From the NCBI RefSeq assembly GCF_001983935.1, contig NZ_CP017641.1, forward strand, positions 682,001 through 746,000: a stretch of 64,000 nt of DNA, in the 5' to 3' direction. Each line of letters starts with the position of its first letter. Position 1 is the stretch's first letter. The notes below the pieces were generated by a model. It saw nothing but the letters and a program-made list of their open reading frames with translations. It did not search any database and was not told the origin of the DNA. Shown here piece after piece: positions 25,210 to 33,979 of the stretch. Source of the stretch: Fuerstiella marisgermanici. Lineage in GTDB: Bacteria; Planctomycetota; Planctomycetia; Planctomycetales; Planctomycetaceae. The translations under genes were made by a program, and so were the position numbers.

Positions 25210-25428
25210 CTAGCCGCCCGTGCGTCGATGAGCGACCGTGGGTTTTTGTGATTGCACCTGAGCCTTCTGCTTCACACCGGCCGTAATAACTTTGGTACCG
25301 CGCGGAATGCCGGAAGTCGTGTCATCCGTCTTATTGGCGACTTCGCGGCGTTTCGCTGCATTCGCCAGTTTCTGCTTGGCGACTCGCTTTTCGCGATCTT
25401 TTTTCTTCTGTTGTTTACTCTTGGCCAC
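25210..25428 (-). CDS. Small basic protein, unknown function
   Basis: 72 residues, GTG start with an AGGA about ten bases upstream. Very Lys/Arg/Gln rich (MAKSKQQKKKDREKRVAKQKL) with an N-terminal helix and a short C-terminal GIPRGTKVITAGVKQ segment. No cysteines. The composition suggests nucleic-acid or ribosome binding, but there is no family I can name. Confidence 0.6.
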   Translation of the reverse strand: MAKSKQQKKKDREKRVAKQKLANAAKRREVANKTDDTTSGIPRGTKVITAGVKQKAQVQSQKPTVAHRRTGG

Positions 25429-25610
25429 CGAAGGAATTCCTGCAAGACAGTTGTTCGAATTTCAAAGGCGTAGTGTACAGATTTTCTATATCAAAAGGCG
25501 AGCCGAATTCGCAAACATCTTGCGAACGGAGCCTTCCGCTGCAAAAGCGGTATCTGGCATCGGCGAAGACAATCCTGTGCGTAGCGGGTTCCATTTTCTA
25601 TCATCCGCGA

Positions 25611-26186
25611 ATGCTACACCTTCATTCCACATCGCCTGACCGCTGGCTGCAACAGGTCGACCAGCACCTGCACGAAATCCTGATCGACCACGCTCATTGC
25701 GAACAAAAAGCGGCCGCCGCCGCGATGGATCTGATGTTTGACTATGTCGAATATGAAGATCTGGCTCGCCAAATGACCGAAATCGTGCGCGAAGAACTTG
25801 AGCACTTTCACCTGGTGCTCGACATTTTGAAACGCCGCAATATCCGGTTCTATAAGTCGAAACCGGGGACCTATGGCCGCAAGCTGAAGGAACTGGCTCG
25901 CCGTCAGGAACCTCACAAAGCCGTTGACCGACTTCTCATCGCAGGCCTTATTGAAGCTCGCAGTTGTGAACGCTTCGTCCTGCTGCGCGACCATGTCAAC
26001 GACGAAGAACTGACAACCTTCTACGGCAGCCTGTACGAATCAGAAGCTCGCCATCACGCCACCTACGTCCGACTCGCCATGCACTACGCTCCGGAAGCCG
26101 AGGTTCGGGCTCGCTTGGAAGAACTCTCAGCCGCCGAGGCCGCCATCATCACCGAAGGCTGCCCGCTCCCCCGCATGCACTCCTAG
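25611..26186 (+). CDS. miaE: tRNA-(ms2io6A)-hydroxylase-like di-iron protein (MiaE family)
   Basis: 191 residues from the ATG at 25611 (MLHLHSTSPDRWLQQVDQHLHEIL). Ferritin-like four-helix fold with di-iron ligands visible as HAHCEQKAAAAAMDLMF, EIVREELEHFHLV, AGLIEARSCERF and YESEARHHATYV. MiaE hydroxylates the isopentenyl group of ms2i6A at position 37 of tRNA, using O2. An in-frame extension to 25473 is unconserved. The gene faces the flagellar operon and is followed by a long inverted repeat. Confidence 0.88.
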   Translation: MLHLHSTSPDRWLQQVDQHLHEILIDHAHCEQKAAAAAMDLMFDYVEYEDLARQMTEIVREELEHFHLVLDILKRRNIRFYKSKPGTYGRKLKELARRQEPHKAVDRLLIAGLIEARSCERFVLLRDHVNDEELTTFYGSLYESEARHHATYVRLAMHYAPEAEVRARLEELSAAEAAIITEGCPLPRMHS

Positions 26187-26210
26187 CCGGGCCGGTACGC
26201 ACCGGCGGGC

Positions 26211-26477
26211 GATTGGCGTGGCAGGCGGGTGACGGTGTGGAAGCTGAAGCGCCGGCGGTGCTGCCGTTGGTCGCTGGCAGGCCAGTGCGCTGTAGCAAGC
26301 GGTTGGCTTGGTAGGACGTATTTGTCAGGTCTGGCAGACCGCAATGTGCTCGACTCGGAGATTCGAGCCACAAAAACCACAGCACAAACGTCCTCGCCGC
26401 GCCGTTGTCACCAGCGACCAACGGGAGCACCGCCGGCGCTTCTGCCATTGTCCCGTCACCCGCCCACCACGCCAACC
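26211..26477. repeat. Long imperfect inverted repeat between convergent miaE and flgL
   Basis: Arms at 26211-26277 and 26411-26477 are both 67 bp and match in about 55 positions by hand, including perfect runs of 17 and 14 (core GAAGCGCCGGCGGTGCT). The 130-bp interior holds two further short palindromes (GGTCTGGCAGACC near 26329 and CTCGA..TCGAG near 26350) and a weak ACAAACGTCC pairing. It fills almost the whole 310-bp gap between the two stop codons. It could be a bidirectional transcription stop/RNA hairpin or a non-autonomous mobile element without a transposase. Confidence 0.7.
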
Positions 26478-26496
26478 GGCCGGCGGGCCGCCCCGC

Positions 26497-27936
26497 CTAC
26501 TGGATGAACTGGAGGAGGTTTTGGGAGAAGACTTTTGAGATGGATGCCATTGTGAACTGTTGCAGGTTCAGTAGCTCCTGCATGCGGACGGCCGCTTCTG
26601 CTAGGTCTGCGTTCACGGTTTCGCCGTACTTAATTTTCTGTTCGAGTTCCTGGTCTTCCGTACGAATTTCCAGACGCTCCATTTGCTGCAGTGCGACACC
26701 CTGGACACCGATTTCGTCCAGCAGATGATTTTCGATTCGTTCGATATCGCCGAGACGACGGCTAAACGCTGCGTGAAGCTGGTCGCCGGTCAGGTCGCGT
26801 GTGTTTCGCAGATCGTCGCGCAAGGCCATCATCACCTGAAACGCGTCCGTCGTTCCGGGGAACTCAACGGAATCCTCACCCGTTTTCTTAAGTGTTGTCG
26901 TGTCGAAGTGGACGACGGTGCCGTTAGCGGGAATTGTGATCGTTTCGCTGTCGCTAAATGTAATTGGCTGCGTCGTCGCACCGCCGTCGACAGACAGAGT
27001 TCCGTCGGCTGTAACGGCAACCGTGCCATTGAATCCGGCTGTGATCGCTGTTGTGTTCAGATGAATCAGTTCGCCAGTTGGTCCACGTACCTGCAGATCG
27101 GTATCAGCGTTGGTGAACGCGATCGGGCCACCTCCGTTGAGAGTAATCGTGCCCGATGCACCGGTGCCACTGGTGTCTGTGATCGTCAGTTCGTGAATAC
27201 CAACGAGCGTATCGCTGCCGACGGAGCTGTCGCCGATTGACACTCCGGACGCCCCGGCGAATGACGTGGCCGTGTGACTCACTGTAACGGTCAGTTCTGC
27301 TTTGGCGGTATCGGTGCCGACGCCCGGACTCAGGCCCGTATCGCCAATAATGATGGTGGGTTCGCGCACGACGGACTGAAAGACGTGGTCACCCGACGTC
27401 AGTGCTTCGCGTGGGATGTCGCCGGTCACGTGCAGTTGAGAATTCGCGGGTGTGCCGGTGTATTGAACGCTGTCGATGCCCGTTGAGCGTTCAACAGCGA
27501 AGGGCTTTGTTTGAGTCGCTGTGCCGGCAAACAGATAGCCTGATTCGTCAGACGCATTGGCAAGGCTGACGAACTGATCGAGCGTTCCTTCCAGTTCACT
27601 GGCCAGCGCATTCAGTTCGGCGGGTTCAGTAGCCTGCGCGGCCGATTGGGCGATCCCGCGGACACTCACGAACAATTGCTGAGCTTCGCGCAGCTGCACG
27701 TGAGCCTGACTGACCCGTGCTTTGACATGGTTCACGGATTCAACGTGCGTTTGCAAACGCGACAGTTTGTCTTTCTGGACAATACTGCGCCGCGTCGCGG
27801 CCGGATCGTCGGACGGGCGATGAAGACGAATGCCGGTCGAAATTTGTTGCTGAGTCCGCTGCAGTTCGGCCGCCTGTTTGGCCAGTTCTGACGTGGCCAG
27901 GTCAATGCCCACTCGCGGGGTCACTCGAAAATCCAT
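26497..27936 (-). CDS. flgL: Flagellar hook-associated protein FlgL (HAP3)
   Basis: 479 residues. N-terminal flagellin-like helix bundle: FRVTPRVGIDLATSELAKQAAELQRTQQQISTGIRLHRPSDDPAATRR; C-terminal helix ends EAAVRMQELLNLQQFTMASISKVFSQNLLQFIQ. FlgL joins hook to filament. Between residues about 190 and 350 a beta-rich, Gly/Thr/Asp-rich insertion (for example TVTVSHTATS, TITLNGGG, VAVTADGTLSVDGG) makes it longer than the 300-residue enteric protein, as in other planctomycetes. Last gene of the nine-gene minus-strand operon. Confidence 0.93.
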   Translation of the reverse strand: MDFRVTPRVGIDLATSELAKQAAELQRTQQQISTGIRLHRPSDDPAATRRSIVQKDKLSRLQTHVESVNHVKARVSQAHVQLREAQQLFVSVRGIAQSAAQATEPAELNALASELEGTLDQFVSLANASDESGYLFAGTATQTKPFAVERSTGIDSVQYTGTPANSQLHVTGDIPREALTSGDHVFQSVVREPTIIIGDTGLSPGVGTDTAKAELTVTVSHTATSFAGASGVSIGDSSVGSDTLVGIHELTITDTSGTGASGTITLNGGGPIAFTNADTDLQVRGPTGELIHLNTTAITAGFNGTVAVTADGTLSVDGGATTQPITFSDSETITIPANGTVVHFDTTTLKKTGEDSVEFPGTTDAFQVMMALRDDLRNTRDLTGDQLHAAFSRRLGDIERIENHLLDEIGVQGVALQQMERLEIRTEDQELEQKIKYGETVNADLAEAAVRMQELLNLQQFTMASISKVFSQNLLQFIQ

Positions 27937-28027
27937 GGTGTTTATCCCAAGCTGCTATTTCATAGGACCGGCAAACCGTAGCCACCGAAACGAAAAAAAA
28001 GCATTCGTCGGTCTGCGTTTCGCTCTG

Positions 28028-29998
28028 CTATCTTATAATCTGCATAATTTCGTCGTACGTCGCTTCCACCGTATTGATGAACCTCGCCGCCGCCTGAAAT
28101 GCGCGTTCCACTTCCAGCATCTTCAGAAATTCTTCGTCGGTGCTGACTCCGGAGACGGAGTTTTGTGTTTCTTCCAGTCGCTGGCCGTATGCTTCAAGTT
28201 GTTCTTTCTGACTTGCCGCCTGAGCTGCATCCATACCGACGTCGGCCGTGAAGTCGGCCAGCTCTTCGACGAACGTCTGGTCATCCAGCACGCCAAACCG
28301 CAGGTCTCGCAAATTGGCCATTGCAGCGACGTTGCTGGCGTCGCCGGGGAAACCGGTCGTCGAAGTCGACAGCAAAGTCGAATCGGCAGCGATGTCTGAT
28401 CTCAACGCGTAAGTGCCGATCGAAGCGCCCGAAAACAGACTGTTGATTCCCAGCGCCGCGAGCAAACCTGTTGTGTCAGAATCGGGCGTCACCACGACGT
28501 CCGCCACATCGGTGGCGTTGATCGTGCCGGAGCCAAACTGCAGGAACACGCCGTCTGCGATCGCCATCGGGGTGTTCGCTTCATAGTCTGTTCCCACGTT
28601 CACCGTGGCGACCACCTGGCCGTTGGAATTGCGGATTGTTGCCTCCAGCCCATCGGTCACTCCAACCGTTCCGGATTGATTGAACGAAATGTCCCATGTG
28701 TCGAGATTCGGGCCTTCGTAGCTGCCGGTAAACTGAGGAACAGACGACCCCGCCCACGACGTCAGGTCCGGCACATTGTCGACTCGGCCGGCAAAATCGA
28801 TCTGCTTTGAACCCTCGCCCGCCAGCGTCAAACGCCCGTTGTCTGAGTTCAATACAGCCGTGACGCCAGCAATTGCGTCGAACTTGGCTGTCACGTCAGC
28901 CAGCGATTCCGTATACGGGTCGACATCGATCGCATGTGACGAGCGATGCCCGGTTGTCGGATCCGTCACCGTGATCGTGACGTTGCCACGCTCCACAGGG
29001 AACGCAATGCCGCTGTACGCGAGTGGAGTGTTGATCGATTCCACACGTCGACTGGCGCGCAGCGTGTCGTGAGCGCCGTTATCCTTCAGGCCTTTGGCAT
29101 GCTGCTGATCAACCGAGCTTACGATTGTTTGAGCCAGTTGTTCCAGCCGATCGAGCGTATCCGGAATCGCATTGTTTACGGCATTCAGCAAGCCACCGAC
29201 TTTGCCTCCGGCAAGTTGTAGGGGATGGCCGGAACCGGACATCTGCAGATCCCATCTGTCGCCCACTCGAACAACTTCAATTGTGGAAGGAATCTCACCA
29301 ATCGCGCCGAAGCTACCGCCAATTGTGACGATGTCTTTGCCGTTTAGATCTTTCCGAATGCTGACGTCTGTCAGTTCGGCCAGTTCGTTTAGAATCTGGT
29401 CACGGCGATCCAGCAACGAATTCGGATTGCGATCGTGAGTCTCCGCAAACCTGATTTCTTTGTTTAGTTCCGCGACTTCGGCGATGGACGAATTGATCTG
29501 CTCAACGGAATCACGCAGTTCAGAAAGTCGAGCTCCCGATTGGGTCTGTAACGCACTGCGGATGTTGTCAAACTGAAACAGCAGGTTCTCCGCACTGGCC
29601 AGGAACTCACCACGCACAGTTGGGACCTCGGGCGAATTCGCGACGGATTCCAGCTTGTTAAAGAAGTTGCTGAAGTACTCGTGAATCGAACTGTCGCCCG
29701 GCGTGAACAGAGATTCAATATCGCCAGCGATCGACAGATCTGCAGAGCTCGCTCCCAGCAGCGACTGATTGCGCAGAATCGCAGCGTCCGTGGCTTCGTC
29801 GACGACTCGACGAATCCCGGCGATTTCAACGCCTGTCCCAATCAGATGCTGACCATCCAGTTGTGGCGCGCGAGTGGCCAGGTCGACACGCTCGCGGTGA
29901 AAACCGGGAGTCGCGGCGTTTGCGATGTTGTTGCCGATCACGTTCAGCGTTGTGGAATGTGTCCGCAGCGCCGAAAGTCCAATTTCGTAGCCTCGCAT
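28028..29998 (-). CDS. flgK: Flagellar hook-associated protein FlgK (HAP1)
   Basis: 656 residues. Begins MRGYEIGLSALRTHSTTLNVIGNNIANAATPGFHRERVDL, the flagellar rod/hook N-terminal motif, and ends EEFLKMLEVERAFQAAARFINTVEATYDEIMQIIR, the matching C-terminal helix. The middle includes a D2-like region LLDRRDQILNELAELTDVSI and a variable beta-rich domain. First junction protein between hook and filament; binds FlgN for export. Seven bases separate it from flgN upstream. Confidence 0.95.
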   Translation of the reverse strand: MRGYEIGLSALRTHSTTLNVIGNNIANAATPGFHRERVDLATRAPQLDGQHLIGTGVEIAGIRRVVDEATDAAILRNQSLLGASSADLSIAGDIESLFTPGDSSIHEYFSNFFNKLESVANSPEVPTVRGEFLASAENLLFQFDNIRSALQTQSGARLSELRDSVEQINSSIAEVAELNKEIRFAETHDRNPNSLLDRRDQILNELAELTDVSIRKDLNGKDIVTIGGSFGAIGEIPSTIEVVRVGDRWDLQMSGSGHPLQLAGGKVGGLLNAVNNAIPDTLDRLEQLAQTIVSSVDQQHAKGLKDNGAHDTLRASRRVESINTPLAYSGIAFPVERGNVTITVTDPTTGHRSSHAIDVDPYTESLADVTAKFDAIAGVTAVLNSDNGRLTLAGEGSKQIDFAGRVDNVPDLTSWAGSSVPQFTGSYEGPNLDTWDISFNQSGTVGVTDGLEATIRNSNGQVVATVNVGTDYEANTPMAIADGVFLQFGSGTINATDVADVVVTPDSDTTGLLAALGINSLFSGASIGTYALRSDIAADSTLLSTSTTGFPGDASNVAAMANLRDLRFGVLDDQTFVEELADFTADVGMDAAQAASQKEQLEAYGQRLEETQNSVSGVSTDEEFLKMLEVERAFQAAARFINTVEATYDEIMQIIR

Positions 29999-30005
29999 GA
30001 GCTGC

Positions 30006-30545
30006 CTATGACCTTGCGTTAAATTTGACGGAATCAGCCGACATCGATCGCCGCCCCGATGCGTCGTAGCGGTCAGAAGCCACTTCGCCGCCCACGTGCT
30101 GAAAAACGGCGTGGCGTATCTGTCGCTTCTCAGACAACACCCAGGCCGTGTTCGCAGAAATGCCTTGAATCTGCCGCGTCAGTCGCAACAGCCGCCGCCG
30201 CGATTCCCTTAACGATTGAGCGATCGCGGGAGCGCTGACGTCGTAAAGCCGGATGAGATGGCGCACAGAAAAGTCGGTTTGCGGAATTCCGAATGCTGCG
30301 GCGGCCGTCTGAATCAGCAGCGTCGCATCCTGGTTCAGCCGCTGACATAAGTCGCTGGCCGCGTCGATTCGGATTCGAAGATTGCGGTGCGAGACGTCGT
30401 CTTCGGGACTGTTGCCGATATCAACTAACAGACTTTTGAAGGCCAGCATCGCGGCTTCCTGAGCGTCAAAGTGACGCAACAGCGACTGCACGTGGTGCTG
30501 ATTGTCCTGCAAACTGTTCGTGCTATTGTCCGATGGTGAGTGCAT
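30006..30545 (-). CDS. flgN: FlgN-like export chaperone
   Basis: 179 residues, all helical: LLRHFDAQEAAMLAFKSLLVDIGN and ESRRRLLRLTRQIQGISANTAWVLSEKRQIRHA. The C-terminal helix pattern (ANTAWVL) is typical of FlgN, the cytoplasmic chaperone that escorts FlgK and FlgL to the export gate. It overlaps flgJ by 23 bp and abuts flgK, which supports the assignment. Sequence similarity of FlgN proteins is low in general. Confidence 0.8.
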   Translation of the reverse strand: MHSPSDNSTNSLQDNQHHVQSLLRHFDAQEAAMLAFKSLLVDIGNSPEDDVSHRNLRIRIDAASDLCQRLNQDATLLIQTAAAAFGIPQTDFSVRHLIRLYDVSAPAIAQSLRESRRRLLRLTRQIQGISANTAWVLSEKRQIRHAVFQHVGGEVASDRYDASGRRSMSADSVKFNARS

Positions 30546-30939
30546 TCTGATATGCCTTGATCTGCTGAGTGTTGCCGCTGGAACGCTGTCCAGCTTCGGC
30601 CTGGTCGGCCGCCTGTTGAATTTCGCTTAACGCGCGGGTCAGGTCGCCACCGGAGATACCGGTCGATTGAATCATTTTTGCCATGCCGATGCCGCCGCTT
30701 TCGGCGATGTGTTCGCCCATAAAGGAATCGAACATTCCGCCGAATGTGTCACTCTTGTCGCCGGCGAACATGTCTTCAGACATGGACTGCCGCATCGACT
30801 TCAGCATCATCGACACAAATAGAGCTTCAAACTCCTTCGCGACCTTGGCGGCTTTGTCGTCCGCGCGATTCGCTTCGGAGAACTGTGAGAACGGTGACTG
30901 AGCGTCAACGGTAGTAGGAACTGATGTCGTGGCTTGCAT
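30523..30939 (-). CDS. flgJ: Rod-binding protein FlgJ, N-terminal domain only
   Basis: 138 residues. The rod-scaffold domain is clear: KVAKEFEALFVSMMLKSMRQSM..SDTFGGMFDSFMGEHIAESGGIGMAKMIQ. The C-terminal glucosaminidase (peptidoglycan hydrolase) domain of enterobacterial FlgJ is absent, so a separate hydrolase must open the wall, as in many non-proteobacterial flagella. It lies six bases after flgI and overlaps flgN. Confidence 0.9.
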   Translation of the reverse strand: MQATTSVPTTVDAQSPFSQFSEANRADDKAAKVAKEFEALFVSMMLKSMRQSMSEDMFAGDKSDTFGGMFDSFMGEHIAESGGIGMAKMIQSTGISGGDLTRALSEIQQAADQAEAGQRSSGNTQQIKAYQNALTIGQ

Positions 30940-30944
30940 GTGGT

Positions 30945-32090
30945 TTACTTAATTTCCAGCTCTGCGTGCAGCGCGCCGGATTCCTTTAGCATCTGAAATA
31001 TGGCACTCAGGTCACGCGGTGACACGCCCAAAGCGTTCAACGATGCGGCGAGGTCGTGAACCGTGCTTGTGTTACTCATCACGTTGATCGCTCGAGTTTC
31101 TTCCATGACGTCAACTTCTGTTCGCGGCACGATGGCGGTTTGTCCATCGCTGAACGGTTCTGGCTGAGATACCTGAGGTGACTCCATCGTGCGGACGATC
31201 AAATTGCCATGAGTAATCGCAATCGGCGACAGTCGCACGTTTTCTGTGAACACAACGGTGCCCGTGCGTTCGTTGATGATGACTCGCGCAGGAGCGTCGG
31301 GCGTGATACGGACTTTCAGGCATTCGGCGATGTACTGAAACGGCGCGGCGATAAACTTCTGAGGGATATGCACCGACACCATGCCCGGTGTTTCAATCCA
31401 TGCCACGTCCGGCATCAGCATATTGATCGCTTCACAAACACGACTGGCGGTTTCGACGCTGGGTTCATGCAGCAGTAGATGAAATTTGCCTTTGTGGATG
31501 ATCTTCGTCGGCACTTCATGTTCGACGATCGCTCCGTTAGGAATGCGGCCGACCGTGGCATGATTCTTTGTGATGGTGGCCGCCTGGCCTCCAAAATTGC
31601 CGCCGTTGGTAGAGATGGAACCACTGGCCAGGGCATAAACCTGCCCGTCCACGCCAACCAGCGGAGTGCGCAATAGCTGGCCGCCGTTCAGGCTTTCGGC
31701 ATCGTCCAGCGTGGACACCACGACGTCTATTCGCTGCCCCGGCATGGCGTGTGGCTTCAGCATGGCTTTGACAATCACCACCGAGATGTTGTCGGTCTTC
31801 TCACGAGCTTGCTGAATTAAGGCACGCGTTTCCGGGTCGGCTCGCAAACCCATTTTTTGCAGGACTTCCACCGCCGCTCGCTTTGTGGATTCACTTTTTC
31901 CGCCCGTGCCGTCCAAGCCTGTTACGAGGCCGAGGCCTGTGAGTTCGTTGGGGTGTTCGCCGGCGATGTCGGTGATGTCACGAACCTGCACCATCGGGCG
32001 AAGCTGAGCCGAAGCGCTGCTGATGAACGCTTGCGTCAACGCGAACGTTGCCAGCAAAGCGAGGGCTTTATGTCGTCGTGAATTCCGCAT
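30945..32090 (-). CDS. flgI: Flagellar P-ring protein FlgI
   Basis: 381 residues from the ATG at 32090, which gives a signal peptide (RHKALALLATFALTQAFISSASA); the longer frame to 32183 is unlikely. Core blocks: VRDITDIAGEHPNELTGLGLVTGLDGTGGKS, KNISVVIVKAMLKPHAMPGQRIDVVVSTLDDAESLNGGQLLRTPL, ASGSISTNGG, and near the end VMSNTSTVHDLAASLNALGVSPRDLSAIFQML. FlgI assembles in the periplasm around the distal rod. Presence of both FlgI and FlgH indicates P and L rings, hence an outer membrane and a peptidoglycan-like layer. Confidence 0.95.
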   Translation of the reverse strand: MRNSRRHKALALLATFALTQAFISSASAQLRPMVQVRDITDIAGEHPNELTGLGLVTGLDGTGGKSESTKRAAVEVLQKMGLRADPETRALIQQAREKTDNISVVIVKAMLKPHAMPGQRIDVVVSTLDDAESLNGGQLLRTPLVGVDGQVYALASGSISTNGGNFGGQAATITKNHATVGRIPNGAIVEHEVPTKIIHKGKFHLLLHEPSVETASRVCEAINMLMPDVAWIETPGMVSVHIPQKFIAAPFQYIAECLKVRITPDAPARVIINERTGTVVFTENVRLSPIAITHGNLIVRTMESPQVSQPEPFSDGQTAIVPRTEVDVMEETRAINVMSNTSTVHDLAASLNALGVSPRDLSAIFQMLKESGALHAELEIK

Positions 32091-32226
32091 TGTTGTGATT
32101 TCACTTAGTTTCGATCGGTCGCCTGCTGTCTGAATACCGGCGCCTCTGCTGTGTCGGCCAGGTCGTGAGGGTTTGTGTGCCACTGCACTCCCAATTCCAC
32201 AAGGATCTATTTGGCGCCGTTCCGTG

Positions 32227-32868
32227 TTAAAACGGCCAGATTTTGTTCATCTTGCGTCCCAGCCAGCCCTGCCGAGTGAAATGGCGTTCGGCACCGCTGT
32301 CGTCATACGAGGTCTGCATGTTCGCGACGAACCGTGAACTCACGGTGTTGTCGGGGCCAATATCGACAGGTCGAACCATGCCGGAAATTTTCAGAGTGCG
32401 TTTTTCGCCAGCGATCGACATCGTCCGACCGCCGCAGACGACAAGGTTGCCGGCCGGAGTGACGCTGACCACCGTCACTGTGATACGGTCTGTGACCTCA
32501 CGCGAGTTCTGGTAGGTGGCTTGACCGCTGAAGTTGCGGTCCGTCGATTTGCTCATGTCCAACGCGGCTGAAGCGGCGCTGTCGCCAAATCCTGCGGCTG
32601 AAGACGCGGCGATATCAAACGTGCCGGAGGCGCCTGTCGATTTGTCCAGCGCCTTGTTCTCGCGGTTTTGGACTTCCGTCGATTCGTTGATGATGATCGT
32701 CACCAGGTCGCCCGGTCGCCGCGCGCGGGAGTCTTCAAACAGGAATGCTTTTTGTGGACGGTGGCGTCGCCATAGCGAATCGGCTCGCACAAAGTCCATG
32801 CCCGGCACTGCCAGAGCCGCGCACGCCAGTGTGAGGATGCGCCGTCGAGTGAGGGGTTTGCGTTTCAT
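32227..32868 (-). CDS. flgH: Flagellar L-ring protein FlgH
   Basis: 213 residues. Export signal (KPLTRRRILTLACAALAVPG) is followed by ARRPGDLVTIIINESTEVQNRENKAL, the FlgH core, then FSGQATYQNSREVTDRITVTVVSVTPAGNLVVCGGRTMSIAGEKRTLKISG and PDNTVSSRFVANMQ. The cysteine in TLAC may be a lipid site, but the preceding residues do not make a canonical lipobox. The outer-membrane ring of the flagellum. It lies between flgA and flgI in the operon. Confidence 0.93.
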   Translation of the reverse strand: MKRKPLTRRRILTLACAALAVPGMDFVRADSLWRRHRPQKAFLFEDSRARRPGDLVTIIINESTEVQNRENKALDKSTGASGTFDIAASSAAGFGDSAASAALDMSKSTDRNFSGQATYQNSREVTDRITVTVVSVTPAGNLVVCGGRTMSIAGEKRTLKISGMVRPVDIGPDNTVSSRFVANMQTSYDDSGAERHFTRQGWLGRKMNKIWPF

Positions 32869-32943
32869 CGGTTACCTTCCGTGGTATGTGTTTGGGTGGC
32901 GCCTGCGACGCGGTATGGGGCGCCGTAGGCTTCCAGCCATGCG

Positions 32944-33975
32944 TTATCGCAGTTTGATTTCTGCCTGCCCGGGAGCGACAACCCGAGCGGTGATGACTTC
33001 TTTGGAATCCAGGTTTCGTAGTGAAATGAAATCGCCGATGTGTCCGTCTTCCAGTGCTTCCGCCTGTCGCAGACGAACTCGCAAAGCACCGCTCACAGCC
33101 GTGACTCGCACCTTACTGCGTCTCTTCACGACCACTTCCGCACGTTCCTGAGCGGGCGGGACGACGTCTCGCAACGACAGTACTTCGCCCGGACCAAGAT
33201 TCGTTCGTACACGCTGTCCGTAGATGTCTTCGTCAGTCGGTTCATCGGCTCGGGTGGCCAGAAATCGATTTTCAAACTGGACGTTGGATTTTTCGATCGT
33301 GGATTCGCGCTGCAACGAAACTCTAGTCACCGCGACTCGATGCCGTCGCAACACTTCAAACCTTCCAGCTCGTTTCAGCAACAAATTGCCGCCGTCCCAC
33401 AGCATGACGTTTAAGCTGGACGTGCCCAGCCGTGCGGATGAAGGGGGCATCACTTCGACTCGCAGATCCGGCCGCTCACGAATTTGTGTCGGCAGCGCTG
33501 AAACAAACGGATTCGCCAACCGAATACGCAGTTCTTCTTCCGGAACACCAAGCATCTGCTGCATCGTGCGAGTGGCTGCGATTTCGATGTCGGTATCGGC
33601 CAACGGTTCGGGTTCTTCGAATTCAACGAAGATTTTCTCTGGCCCGGACACTCGAAGTTCATCTGAACCCCAGCCAGCCACCATCAGCCGAATGCGCACG
33701 AACGACCGATTGAGAAACAGAGACGACTTGGTGTTGTCGAAATCAGCGAGATCTATTTGCCCGGCGATGACGGCTTCGTTATTGGTCGTTGCCGAAATAT
33801 CAGCGACGTCGGCCAGCGTGACTTGACGGCAATCGACGACGGGGTTTGCACGCAATTGCACGATCAATTCTGCGCACGCGGCCGCTGGCAGCATCAACGC
33901 GACCAGCGCCGCGCAGAAGCTGGTGGCAAGTCGTGTTAAGGCCGGGCTTATTGAATTATCGTGGATCAACTTCAT
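32944..33975 (-). CDS. flgA: Flagellar P-ring assembly chaperone FlgA
   Basis: 343 residues from the ATG at 33975 (a TTG one codon upstream is less likely). Signal peptide TRLATSFCAALVALMLPAAACA. The SAF/FlgA C-terminal domain is recognisable: HRVAVTRVSLQRESTIEKSNVQFENRF, GQRVRTNLGPGEVLSLRDVVPP, VVKRRSKVRVTAVSGALRVRLRQAEALEDGHIGDFISLRNLDSKEVITARVVAPGQAEI. It is longer than the enteric protein because of an extra N-terminal domain. Chaperone for FlgI in the periplasm. It starts four bases after flgG. Confidence 0.9.
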   Translation of the reverse strand: MKLIHDNSISPALTRLATSFCAALVALMLPAAACAELIVQLRANPVVDCRQVTLADVADISATTNNEAVIAGQIDLADFDNTKSSLFLNRSFVRIRLMVAGWGSDELRVSGPEKIFVEFEEPEPLADTDIEIAATRTMQQMLGVPEEELRIRLANPFVSALPTQIRERPDLRVEVMPPSSARLGTSSLNVMLWDGGNLLLKRAGRFEVLRRHRVAVTRVSLQRESTIEKSNVQFENRFLATRADEPTDEDIYGQRVRTNLGPGEVLSLRDVVPPAQERAEVVVKRRSKVRVTAVSGALRVRLRQAEALEDGHIGDFISLRNLDSKEVITARVVAPGQAEIKLR

Positions 33976-33979
33976 CAAA

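Noticed and set aside
26149-26507. Open frames on both strands through the long inverted repeat
   Set aside because: The two frames read the two arms of the same palindrome, so their similarity comes from the DNA repeat; no ribosome site or domain.
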